Assembly (NCBI GenBank): GCA_030730545.1
Contig: JANQUX010000075.1
Coordinates: forward strand, 1 to 10,022
Length of the DNA stretch: 10,022 nucleotides
Source of the DNA: Maribacter sp.
GTDB lineage: Bacteria > Bacteroidota > Bacteroidia > Flavobacteriales > Flavobacteriaceae
Reading direction: 5' to 3'
Shown here: positions 1-5,805 of the stretch, piece by piece
Numbering within the stretch: the first letter of the stretch is position 1
Layout: every line of letters starts with the position of its first letter
Notes under the pieces: model-generated
What the model was told of the DNA's origin: nothing
Database searches by the model: none
What the model saw: the letters and a program-made list of their open reading frames with translations, nothing else
Position numbers and translations under genes: made by a program

Positions 1-173
1 AGCATAGGTTAAAACATTTTTCATACTGAAAAAATTTAATTGTTTGGGGGAACTATATTCATACCATTTACGCTACTTTCCTGATATTCAAATGTAGTAG
101 TTTAAAAAGTACTTTTATTATAACGTACAAAAAATACATTTATGATACATTGCTAGTAAAAATGCTTAAAAAC
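1..173. other. AT-rich intergenic region without a recognisable gene
   Basis: This stretch lies beyond the terminator of the LRR gene and runs to the window edge. I see no open frame of useful length, no tRNA-like fold and no convincing promoter on either strand. Small-scale structure is limited to a perfect 12-bp palindrome, AAAAGTACTTTT, at 105-116, and two copies of ATACATT (134-140 and 145-151) eleven bases apart, which is about one helical turn. Both are made of A/T-rich words that arise easily by chance in DNA of this composition, so I assign no function. The neighbouring gene to the left is outside the window, and this could be its promoter region. Confidence 0.5.
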
Positions 174-205
174 AAGAAAGAGATGCTGTTCAACATCTCT
201 TTCTT
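174..205 (-). terminator. Intrinsic terminator of the LRR gene
   Basis: A perfect 12-bp inverted repeat pairs 174-185 (AAGAAAGAGATG on the plus strand) with 194-205, leaving an 8-nt loop. Read on the minus strand, the stem is followed directly by GTTTTTAAGCATTTTT, a U-rich run. The structure begins about 30 nt after the LRR stop codon. On the plus strand the stem is followed by TCACC and no U-run, so it acts on minus-strand transcripts. It ends the leftward transcription unit. Confidence 0.88.
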
Positions 206-236
206 TCACCAAACTAACTAAAAGTGTAAACTACTC

Positions 237-1112
237 TTACTCTTCTATATCTTCGAACTTCGTGTCGGCCATTCTGGTCTTACTGAAGTTAAGGTCTTTA
301 AATTCTAATTTTCTATCTTCTTTATCATAATCAAAAACTAAATATTCTTTCGTTTCTAAAAACTCTAAAGCTTTAAAAGAACTGAAATTGTTATTCTGAA
401 TTTGAAATACTTCTAAACTTGCTAAATCGGCAAACTCATTTGGTATTTCACCGATAAGTCTGTTGTTCGCCAAAACCAATTCTTTCAACTTACTTAGTTT
501 ACCCATATCTCTTGGTATAGCACCTTCTAATCTATTTTCGAATAGACCTAAAGTTTCTAATTGAGATAAAGCACCTAATGAGCTTGGTATATCACCATAA
601 AACTCATTACTAGAAAGGTTTAATACTTTTAAACCTGTTAGGTTACCTACCGTTGCAGGAATTTCACCAGTGAAAAAATTATTAAAAGCCGAAAGTTCTT
701 CTAATTGTAACAAGCTACATATGCCTTCTGGAAGCTCACCATTAAGTCTGTTCATTTCTAACTTCAACACTTTTAAATTAGAAAGCGTAGTTATTTCTAC
801 AGGTAAAGCTCCTGTTAGTGAATTGAATGCAAGGTTCAATACTTTAAGGTTTTGTAAATTTCCTATTTGCGAAGAAATAGAGCCCATTAAATTATTATGG
901 AACAAATTAATTTCTACAACCTGATCATTTTCAACCGTATCACCGTGCCATTGAGAAACCGGGGCATTTAAATCCCATTTATTTACCCAATGATTACCGT
1001 TGGTGGTTTCGTAAAAATCAATTAAAGCTTTTTTCTCCTTTTTAGAGACTTCGGCAAAACAAATTGTTGTTAGAAATAATAGACTGAAACTTAAATAGTA
1101 TAGTTTTTTCAT
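237..1112 (-). CDS. Secreted leucine-rich-repeat protein, plant-type 24-residue repeats
   Basis: This is a 291-residue protein with a Sec signal peptide (KK at the N-terminus, hydrophobic core about residues 4-17, likely cleavage after CFA20). There is no lipobox, because TTIC is not one. Residues 28-57 form a cap resembling the ALYxxTNGxxW...W.G segment that precedes LRRs in many bacterial and plant-like proteins. Eight LRRs follow at residues 65-254. The first seven are exactly 24 residues long and fit LxxLxLxxNxLxGxIPxxLGxL. The last repeat is degenerate and loses the G-x-IP part. The acidic/basic tail (255-291) has no recognisable T9SS sorting domain, so the protein is probably periplasmic or released. 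LRR solenoids usually bind proteins or glycans; the ligand here is unknown. It lies 162 bp after the ABC-F gene on the same strand, and no terminator is visible between them. The start is fixed by the signal peptide. Confidence 0.85.
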   Translation of the reverse strand: MKKLYYLSFSLLFLTTICFAEVSKKEKKALIDFYETTNGNHWVNKWDLNAPVSQWHGDTVENDQVVEINLFHNNLMGSISSQIGNLQNLKVLNLAFNSLTGALPVEITTLSNLKVLKLEMNRLNGELPEGICSLLQLEELSAFNNFFTGEIPATVGNLTGLKVLNLSSNEFYGDIPSSLGALSQLETLGLFENRLEGAIPRDMGKLSKLKELVLANNRLIGEIPNEFADLASLEVFQIQNNNFSSFKALEFLETKEYLVFDYDKEDRKLEFKDLNFSKTRMADTKFEDIEE

Positions 1113-1130
1113 AATGATGGTGGTTTGAGC

Positions 1131-1150
1131 AATTCTTTAAACTAAGAATT
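1131..1150 (-). repeat. Inverted repeat in the LRR gene leader
   Basis: AATTCTT (1131-1137) and AAGAATT (1144-1150) form a perfect 7-bp inverted repeat around a 6-nt loop, 18 bp upstream of the LRR start codon. The stem is AT-rich, so as RNA it would be weak. It could be an operator half-site pair, a leader hairpin or chance. No U-run follows it on the minus strand, so it is not a terminator. Confidence 0.3.
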
Positions 1151-1156
1151 ATCCTA

Positions 1157-1164
1157 CAAATTTG
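1157..1164 (-). promoter_or_regulatory. Possible -7 element of the LRR gene promoter
   Basis: CAAATTTG, read on the minus strand, matches five of the six fixed positions of the Bacteroidota -7 consensus TAnnTTTG (C replaces the first T). It lies about 45 bp upstream of the LRR start codon. I find no good TTG -33 element at 17-23 bp, so an activator would be needed if this is the promoter. The word is also self-complementary and may be chance. Confidence 0.25.
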
Positions 1165-1210
1165 AACTAATAACGGTAAAAATTAAAATTTTATCGTTGA
1201 CTGACCGCTC

Positions 1211-1243
1211 TATGTTGTAAAAGTTGCAGATTATGTTGTGAAA
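1211..1243 (-). repeat. 21-bp-spaced direct repeat upstream of the LRR gene (possible activator site)
   Basis: TATGTTGTAAAA (1211-1222) and TATGTTGTGAAA (1232-1243) agree at 11 of 12 positions and are offset by exactly 21 bp, which is two helical turns. Tandem GTT-containing repeats at about 21-22 bp are the usual geometry for LytTR-family response regulators such as AgrA and AlgR, and these regulators are common in Bacteroidota. The repeats lie 99-131 bp upstream of the LRR start and about 50 bp upstream of a candidate -7 element. The match to any LytTR consensus is only at the GTT core, so the regulator is a guess. Confidence 0.3.
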
Positions 1244-1274
1244 CCTCAAAAACCGTATGTGTAGCAATTACTTA

Positions 1275-3185
1275 TTACCCCAGCGATTCAATATCTATTG
1301 TAAGAATTTCCCAGTTCTGCATCAATGTTTCCAGCTTTTTCTTTTTAGCTTGATAGCCATCGAAAAAATTAGGCTTTGCAATAGTAGCATCATAGTCTAC
1401 CAATAACTTGTGGTCTATTTCTTTAATTTCTTTTTCAAGACTACCGATTTTACTTTCTACAGAACTCAATTGGTTTTTTAAGCTCTTCAGCTTTTTCTGG
1501 TCTTGAAAAGAATTCGTTGATTTTGGTTTTGCCTTTTCGACCACGACCGCTTGCTTTTTCTCTATAGCCCTAAAGTTTTCGACCTTACGTTGCTCTAAAT
1601 AGAAATCGACATCGCCTAAATACTCCCTAATCTTTTGATCTTTGAACTCGTATACTTTGTTGGTTAACCCTTGTAAAAAGTCTCTATCGTGAGATACCAA
1701 AATTAAAGTTCCCTCGAAATTTAAACAGGCTTGCTTAAGTACATTTTTCGATTTAATATCTAAGTGGTTGGTAGGTTCATCCATCACCAGTACATTAAAA
1801 GGCTGCAATAACATTTTCGCCAAAGCCAAGCGGTTACGCTCACCACCTGATAGTACTTTTACGTACTTATCTACTTCATCGCCTCTAAATAAAAACGATC
1901 CTAAAATATCTCTTACCTTGCTTCTATTCTTTTCGTTTGCTGCATCGATCATGGTATCTAAAATGGTTTTATTACCATCTAAATACTCCGCCTGGTTTTG
2001 AGCAAAATATCCTATTTGTACATTATGCCCCAATTTTAAATGACCTTCATGCTTTAATTCACCGACAATAATTTTTGCCAAAGTAGATTTACCTTGTCCG
2101 TTCTGCCCCACAAAAGCAGTTTTAGTATCACGCTCAATAAGAAGGTTAATATCGTTTAAGACTAAATTATTACCATATGCTTTTGATAGATTTTCTATTT
2201 CTACCACCACTTTACCAGGAACAACAGAAATTGGAAAACGCAGACTCATAACACTATTATCATCTTCATCGACCTCTATACGCTCAATCTTATCTAATTT
2301 CTTTATTAAAGATTGCGCCATTGATGCTTTGGTCGATTTTGCCCTAAACTTCTCAATTAGCCTTTCTGCCTGCTGTATCTCTTTCTCTTGGTTCTTTTGA
2401 GCGTTTACCTGCTGTTGTTTTATCTCATTTCTTAAAACAAGGTATTCAGTATATGGCTTATTATAGTCATAAATACGACCTAATGAGATTTCAATCGTTC
2501 TGTTAGTAACATTGTCCAGAAACATTTTATCGTGAGATACGATTACCACTGCACCTGTATAATTGTTCAAGAATTGTTCGAACCAAATGATAGATTCAAT
2601 ATCTAAGTGGTTGGTAGGCTCATCGAGTAGTAAAACGTCATTAGTCTGCAATAATAATTTGGCAAGCTCTATACGCATACGCCACCCACCTGAAAAGGTT
2701 TCGGTCTTTTTATCGAAATCTTCTCTTCTAAAACCTAACCCTTGTAGAATTTTTTCTGTCTCACCTTGGTAATTATATCCACCTAATATTTCATAATGGT
2801 GAGAAACATCATTAAGGTCTATAATTAGCTGACTGTACGAATCTGATTCGTAATCGGTTCGCTCTGCCAATTGATGGTTGATTTCATCTAATTTTAGCTC
2901 TAAGGCTTTTATCTCTTCAAAAGCTTGGTATGCTTCATCTAAAACTGACCGACCTTCAACGAAATCAATATCTTGTCTTAAAAAGCCAATTTTAATATCT
3001 TTTTCTATGGCAATAACACCGGTATCTAATGGCATATCTTTGTTGAGCAATTTCAACAATGTCGATTTACCTGCACCGTTTTTACCTACTAGCCCTGCTC
3101 TATTTCCTCCATTTAATCGAAAAGATATTTCTTCAAATAAATATTCTCCTCCAAAAGAGACTGATAGGTTGTGAACGTTTAACAT
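1275..3185 (-). CDS. ABC-F family ATPase (Uup/YheS-like, ribosome-associated)
   Basis: This 636-residue soluble protein carries two tandem ABC domains and no membrane segment, which is the ABC-F plan. ABC1 has Walker A GKNGAGKST (34-42), signature FSGGW (164-168), Walker B plus EPTNHLD (185-195) and switch His in SHD (217-219). A charged helical interdomain linker (about 245-305) follows. ABC2 has GQNGQGKST (360-368), LSGGE (445-449), MDEPTNHLD (468-476) and SHD. Residues about 535-636 form a Lys/Glu-rich coiled-coil tail like that of Uup. Both catalytic glutamates are present. ABC-F proteins bind the ribosomal E site and relieve stalled or drug-bound ribosomes. The length and tail point to a housekeeping Uup/YheS-type member rather than a short antibiotic-resistance type, but the subfamily cannot be settled by eye. 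It is divergent from the DUF983 gene. Confidence 0.93.
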   Translation of the reverse strand: MLNVHNLSVSFGGEYLFEEISFRLNGGNRAGLVGKNGAGKSTLLKLLNKDMPLDTGVIAIEKDIKIGFLRQDIDFVEGRSVLDEAYQAFEEIKALELKLDEINHQLAERTDYESDSYSQLIIDLNDVSHHYEILGGYNYQGETEKILQGLGFRREDFDKKTETFSGGWRMRIELAKLLLQTNDVLLLDEPTNHLDIESIIWFEQFLNNYTGAVVIVSHDKMFLDNVTNRTIEISLGRIYDYNKPYTEYLVLRNEIKQQQVNAQKNQEKEIQQAERLIEKFRAKSTKASMAQSLIKKLDKIERIEVDEDDNSVMSLRFPISVVPGKVVVEIENLSKAYGNNLVLNDINLLIERDTKTAFVGQNGQGKSTLAKIIVGELKHEGHLKLGHNVQIGYFAQNQAEYLDGNKTILDTMIDAANEKNRSKVRDILGSFLFRGDEVDKYVKVLSGGERNRLALAKMLLQPFNVLVMDEPTNHLDIKSKNVLKQACLNFEGTLILVSHDRDFLQGLTNKVYEFKDQKIREYLGDVDFYLEQRKVENFRAIEKKQAVVVEKAKPKSTNSFQDQKKLKSLKNQLSSVESKIGSLEKEIKEIDHKLLVDYDATIAKPNFFDGYQAKKKKLETLMQNWEILTIDIESLG

Positions 3186-3228
3186 AAATTCTAATTATTC
3201 TAGTGTTTTCTTAAAAGCAAGGCATACT

Positions 3229-3251
3229 TTACCTAGGTAACTTTTAAGTTA
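3229..3251. promoter_or_regulatory. Two abutting palindromes in the divergent ABC-F/DUF983 promoter region
   Basis: TTACCTAGGTAA (3229-3240) is a perfect 12-bp palindrome. It overlaps by three bases a second dyad, TAACTT-TT-AAGTTA (3238-3251), with 6-bp arms. They sit near the middle of the 140-bp gap between the divergently transcribed ABC-F (start 3185) and DUF983 (start 3326) genes, about 44 bp from the former and 75 bp from the latter. This is where a shared dimeric regulator would bind. No regulator gene is adjacent, and I do not recognise the motif. Confidence 0.3.
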
Positions 3252-3325
3252 AATTTATCTTTATAACTGCAGATTTCTAAGTTTAAAAATGTCTCAAAAT
3301 CGTACCTTGGTATAAAGTTTTGCAA

Positions 3326-3721
3326 ATGTTAAAAAAAGGAAACAAACTCTACAGCATTTTAACAGGAAGTTGCCCAAGATGTCATGAAGAAAGCATGTAT
3401 TTGGACGAAAACCCGTACCATATGGGTAAAATCTTTAAAATGTATGAAAGATGTAGCCATTGTGACCTTAAATATAAAATAGAACCATCTTTCTTTTATG
3501 GTGCTATGTATGTCAGTTACGGAGTCGGAATTGCATTTGCCGTTGCAGCATTTGTTATCGCCTATCTTTTTCTAGACGCTGGCTTGATTGAAGCGTTTAT
3601 TGCTATAATTATTACTCTTATTGTATTTATGCCTGTAATTATGAGGGTATCTCGTAACATATGGATTAATATGTTTATAAAATACGATGCTAAGGCTACC
3701 TCAAAAAGTCTTAAATCTTAG
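3326..3721 (+). CDS. DUF983 family zinc-ribbon membrane protein
   Basis: This is a 131-residue protein. Its N-terminal cytoplasmic half has two Cys pairs, CPRC (Cys16/Cys19) and CSHC (Cys43/Cys46), arranged as a zinc ribbon. Two hydrophobic segments follow at about residues 60-83 and 87-106, and then a short basic tail. This is the DUF983 layout, and the length is usual for flavobacterial members. The biochemical role of the family is not established. I prefer the ATG at 3326 to the in-frame TTG six bases upstream, because MLKKGxKLYSILTG is the typical N-terminus in relatives as I remember them. Upstream, TACCTTGG (3303-3310) is a near match to TAnnTTTG and would give a leader of only about ten bases. 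The 3' end overlaps the convergent FAD oxidoreductase gene by 11 bp, with no terminator between them. Confidence 0.85.
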   Translation: MLKKGNKLYSILTGSCPRCHEESMYLDENPYHMGKIFKMYERCSHCDLKYKIEPSFFYGAMYVSYGVGIAFAVAAFVIAYLFLDAGLIEAFIAIIITLIVFMPVIMRVSRNIWINMFIKYDAKATSKSLKS

Positions 3722-4754
3722 CAAATCGCCCTATATTCATTTCTTCTAATAACGGAATTTGATGTTCTATATGCTCGTAAAGCGATTTTGCCGCCCAAGG
3801 TGCTATGGTAATACCATGAGATCCAAAACCATTCAATACCCATAAATTGGCATACTTCGGATGTTTACCCACCAAAGGTATTCTATCTTTTACCGTAGGA
3901 CGTATACCTGCCTCTTGATCAACTATTTCAAACGGACAATCTAACAGGCTGCCTAGTTTATCTGAGAGCTCAATTTTAGCCCTTTCGGTAATAGTATTAT
4001 CTTTTTGATCTCTATTATACGTTGCGCCTACCTTATACAAATCATCGCCTAAAGGAATTAAGAAAATGGAAGATTTGATTATTCTAGTTTCTTTAAGCTC
4101 TCTAGCCTTAATAACGATGTATTCCCCTTTTGAACCTTGCATAGGCAAATGATTGAAATACGGATTCTGCATCATTCCAAAACCCTCGGTAAACACTATG
4201 TGTCTAGCTTTTATATTTTGATAACTTACAAACTCTTGTTCAATTATAAGTTGACTATGATCGAATGTAGCCGTATACAACTTGTTTTCTTTTTCGAGCC
4301 ACTTCGTATAGCTATTAAAAAGTAACTTGGTATCTAACTTACCTGTTTCTAACACTTTACCAAATTGGTGCACTGCTTTGAGCGAGGTATTCTCATTATT
4401 CACCAATTTAGTATCTAAATATGGCCTCAGCTTTTCTTTATCAGCTGCTTCAAACCATAAATTTTGCTCTTCTATAGATGCAAATTTTCGTAGCACATTC
4501 AACTTTTCATCAAACGTTACCTTCAAAAAATGTTCTAATTGGGTATAAAATTCGGTGGCTATCGGTAGTTGCTCGTCTGCTCGCCAAGAAAGTGTAAATC
4601 GTTTTAATATAATAGGATTATACAAACCGCCTGCCACACGAGACGATGTTTGCGATTGGTCATTAAAAACAACAAATGTCTTGTTATTTCTACGCAAGTT
4701 TTCGCAAAATGCGGTACCCGCCAACCCTAGCCCTACTACCATATAATCTACCAT
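3711..4754 (-). CDS. FAD-dependent oxidoreductase of the DAO family, MnmC C-terminal-domain-like
   Basis: This is a 347-residue flavoenzyme. It starts directly with a Rossmann strand and the dinucleotide motif GLGLAG (residues 8-13), followed by GGLYNP (42-47). Near the end it has RPTVKDRIPLVG (285-296), GFGSHG (309-314) and IAPWAA (317-322), where the FAD ring is usually contacted. These motifs, and the C-terminal MNIGRF, resemble the FAD domain of bifunctional MnmC, which removes the carboxymethyl group from cmnm5U34 in tRNA. The methyltransferase half is absent here. Other DAO amine oxidases (glycine oxidase, DadA) remain possible. I chose the ATG at 4754: the 15 extra upstream codons would run back towards the gldN terminator and add a non-conserved, Cys/His/Tyr-rich stretch before the Rossmann fold. 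It follows that terminator, so it is probably transcribed separately, and it overlaps the DUF983 gene by 11 bp. Confidence 0.82.
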   Translation of the reverse strand: MVDYMVVGLGLAGTAFCENLRRNNKTFVVFNDQSQTSSRVAGGLYNPIILKRFTLSWRADEQLPIATEFYTQLEHFLKVTFDEKLNVLRKFASIEEQNLWFEAADKEKLRPYLDTKLVNNENTSLKAVHQFGKVLETGKLDTKLLFNSYTKWLEKENKLYTATFDHSQLIIEQEFVSYQNIKARHIVFTEGFGMMQNPYFNHLPMQGSKGEYIVIKARELKETRIIKSSIFLIPLGDDLYKVGATYNRDQKDNTITERAKIELSDKLGSLLDCPFEIVDQEAGIRPTVKDRIPLVGKHPKYANLWVLNGFGSHGITIAPWAAKSLYEHIEHQIPLLEEMNIGRFAKI

Positions 4755-4758
4755 GGCG

Positions 4759-4766
4759 CAAAGGTA
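4759..4766 (-). promoter_or_regulatory. Bacteroidota -7 promoter element of the FAD oxidoreductase gene, leaderless arrangement
   Basis: On the minus strand this reads TACCTTTG, a full match to the Bacteroidota -7 consensus TAnnTTTG. Only four bases (CGCC) separate it from the ATG at 4754, so transcription would begin at or next to the start codon and give a leaderless mRNA. The -33 TTG element is poor: only TGT/GTT words occur at the right distance. It lies about 30 bp downstream of the gldN terminator, which fits an independent transcription unit. Confidence 0.5.
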
Positions 4767-4798
4767 ATGACAATTGTAGAAAACATGATATAAAAACA

Positions 4799-4826
4799 AA
4801 AGACCCGATCTTTCGATCGGGTCTTT
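4799..4826 (-). terminator. Intrinsic terminator closing the gldKLMN cluster
   Basis: A perfect 12-bp inverted repeat pairs 4799-4810 with 4815-4826. In the minus-strand RNA the stem AAAGACCCGAUC closes on a GAAA tetraloop (GNRA class) and is followed by UGUUUUUAU. It begins 27 nt after the gldN stop codon. The GC-rich stem, stable loop and U-run make this the strongest terminator in the window, and it separates the motor genes from the FAD oxidoreductase gene. Confidence 0.92.
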
Positions 4827-4853
4827 ATTATATGAATTGGATTTTCAGTAAGC

Positions 4854-5741
4854 TTAGTAAGCCCACATGTCTTGTTCCTTATCTCTAATTGTTTCTTTAA
4901 TTCGTTTTGCTTCCAATAATTGGAACAAAGCATTATCAGAAATGTAATCGTCAACTTTTCTGTCGCCTTGTACGTTATCTTCTTTATAAATAACGGCATC
5001 GAATCTTCTTGCATTCAACAACATGTCGAAAGAAATAGGCTGAGCTGAATTTTGTGAATTGAAAACTTTGGCTTCATGTAACATTTCACGAGCGTCTGGG
5101 TACCATACCCAAAAAAGCTCTACCATATCTGGATTGTCATCATCCATAAAGTTTACATCTGGTGCAACTGGAGCAATACCTAAAAGACGGTATTTTAATT
5201 CTCCTTGTCTCTTATCGAAATACCAAATTCCTTTCACGTGATATTCTTCAATATCAGCTGCAGAAATATTTCTACGAGTAATGTACTCTTCAGAAACAGT
5301 TTCACCTGCATTCATTTGCTCATACCCGTAATCAAGAGTATCAACCATTTGCAAGGCGTCTTTTAAATCGTTAAAAGACCTTTTTTTAGTGAAATAAGAA
5401 TCTGTATAAGTTTCTAATTTTCCACTTTTTAAATTTTTTATTAGAACGTGGTATAAAGACCTTCTATCTGGGCCAATATCCATAGTATCTGTTGGATAAT
5501 ATAATGGGAAGTTAACTCTCTCATCTAAATCTACGGATTCCCATAAAGTTTTAGACCAAAGGATATCCCTATCATCTACATAACCATATTCTAATGGAGC
5601 ATCGTTATCGACAGCTTTCTGTGCTTCTGTACGCATACCAACCTCATCGGGTTTCTTTGCATTCAATACATTTGCTTGGGCCATCATTGATAAAGGTAAC
5701 ATTGTTACCGCTCCCATTACTAAAACATTTTTCCAATTCAT
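4854..5741 (-). CDS. gldN: Gliding motility / type IX secretion protein GldN
   Basis: This is a 295-residue periplasmic protein and the last gene of the gld cluster. A signal peptide (Lys4, hydrophobic residues 5-19, cleavage near MMAQA, about 21-23) is followed by a soluble domain rich in Tyr, Asp and Trp, including YDDRDILWSK-like and WYPDAREM-like segments of the GldN/PorN family as I remember it. GldN binds the lipoprotein GldK to form the large periplasmic ring beneath the outer membrane, which couples the GldLM motor to the T9SS translocon. It starts 64 bp after gldM, with a terminator-like hairpin in the gap, and the AAAGTGAAGCAAAC leader has no clear Shine-Dalgarno sequence. No gldO paralogue follows, unlike in Flavobacterium johnsoniae, so this appears to be the only local copy. 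Identification rests on gene order plus sequence character. Confidence 0.93.
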   Translation of the reverse strand: MNWKNVLVMGAVTMLPLSMMAQANVLNAKKPDEVGMRTEAQKAVDNDAPLEYGYVDDRDILWSKTLWESVDLDERVNFPLYYPTDTMDIGPDRRSLYHVLIKNLKSGKLETYTDSYFTKKRSFNDLKDALQMVDTLDYGYEQMNAGETVSEEYITRRNISAADIEEYHVKGIWYFDKRQGELKYRLLGIAPVAPDVNFMDDDNPDMVELFWVWYPDAREMLHEAKVFNSQNSAQPISFDMLLNARRFDAVIYKEDNVQGDRKVDDYISDNALFQLLEAKRIKETIRDKEQDMWAY

Positions 5742-5762
5742 GTTTGCTTCACTTTAAAAATA

Positions 5763-5791
5763 ACCGGGTAAGACCAAAGGGTTTACCCGGT
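5763..5791 (-). terminator. Terminator-like hairpin between gldM and gldN (possible attenuator)
   Basis: In the minus-strand RNA, ACCGGGUAA pairs with UUACCCGGU (5783-5791 with 5763-5771). The stem continues, past one bulged C, with ACC/GGU around a CUUU loop. UAUUUUU follows immediately. The hairpin begins 14 nt after the gldM stop and ends 21 nt before the gldN start. The form is that of an intrinsic terminator with a short, interrupted U-run. Because gldN must be expressed, it would be a partial terminator or a 3'-end-protecting or processing hairpin. Confidence 0.6.
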
Positions 5792-5805
5792 ATCATTCTA
5801 TTTAT

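Noticed and set aside
105..116. Palindrome AAAAGTACTTTT as an operator
   Set aside because: It is a simple A/T-rich word with no adjacent promoter or gene start in the window, so chance is the better explanation.
3211..3225. A four-codon minus-strand upstream frame (Met-Pro-Cys-Phe) in the ABC-F leader, possible attenuator peptide
   Set aside because: It is too short to support. No alternative hairpins with a U-run accompany it, and the ABC-F protein looks like a housekeeping type rather than an inducible resistance factor.
3320..3325. In-frame TTG start for the DUF983 gene
   Set aside because: The ATG two codons downstream gives the typical family N-terminus, and TTG starts are less likely when an ATG is adjacent.
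4755..4799. An upstream in-frame ATG that would add 15 residues to the FAD oxidoreductase
   Set aside because: It would begin at the edge of the gldN terminator, run through the -7 promoter element, and put a non-conserved stretch before the Rossmann strand that normally starts these proteins.
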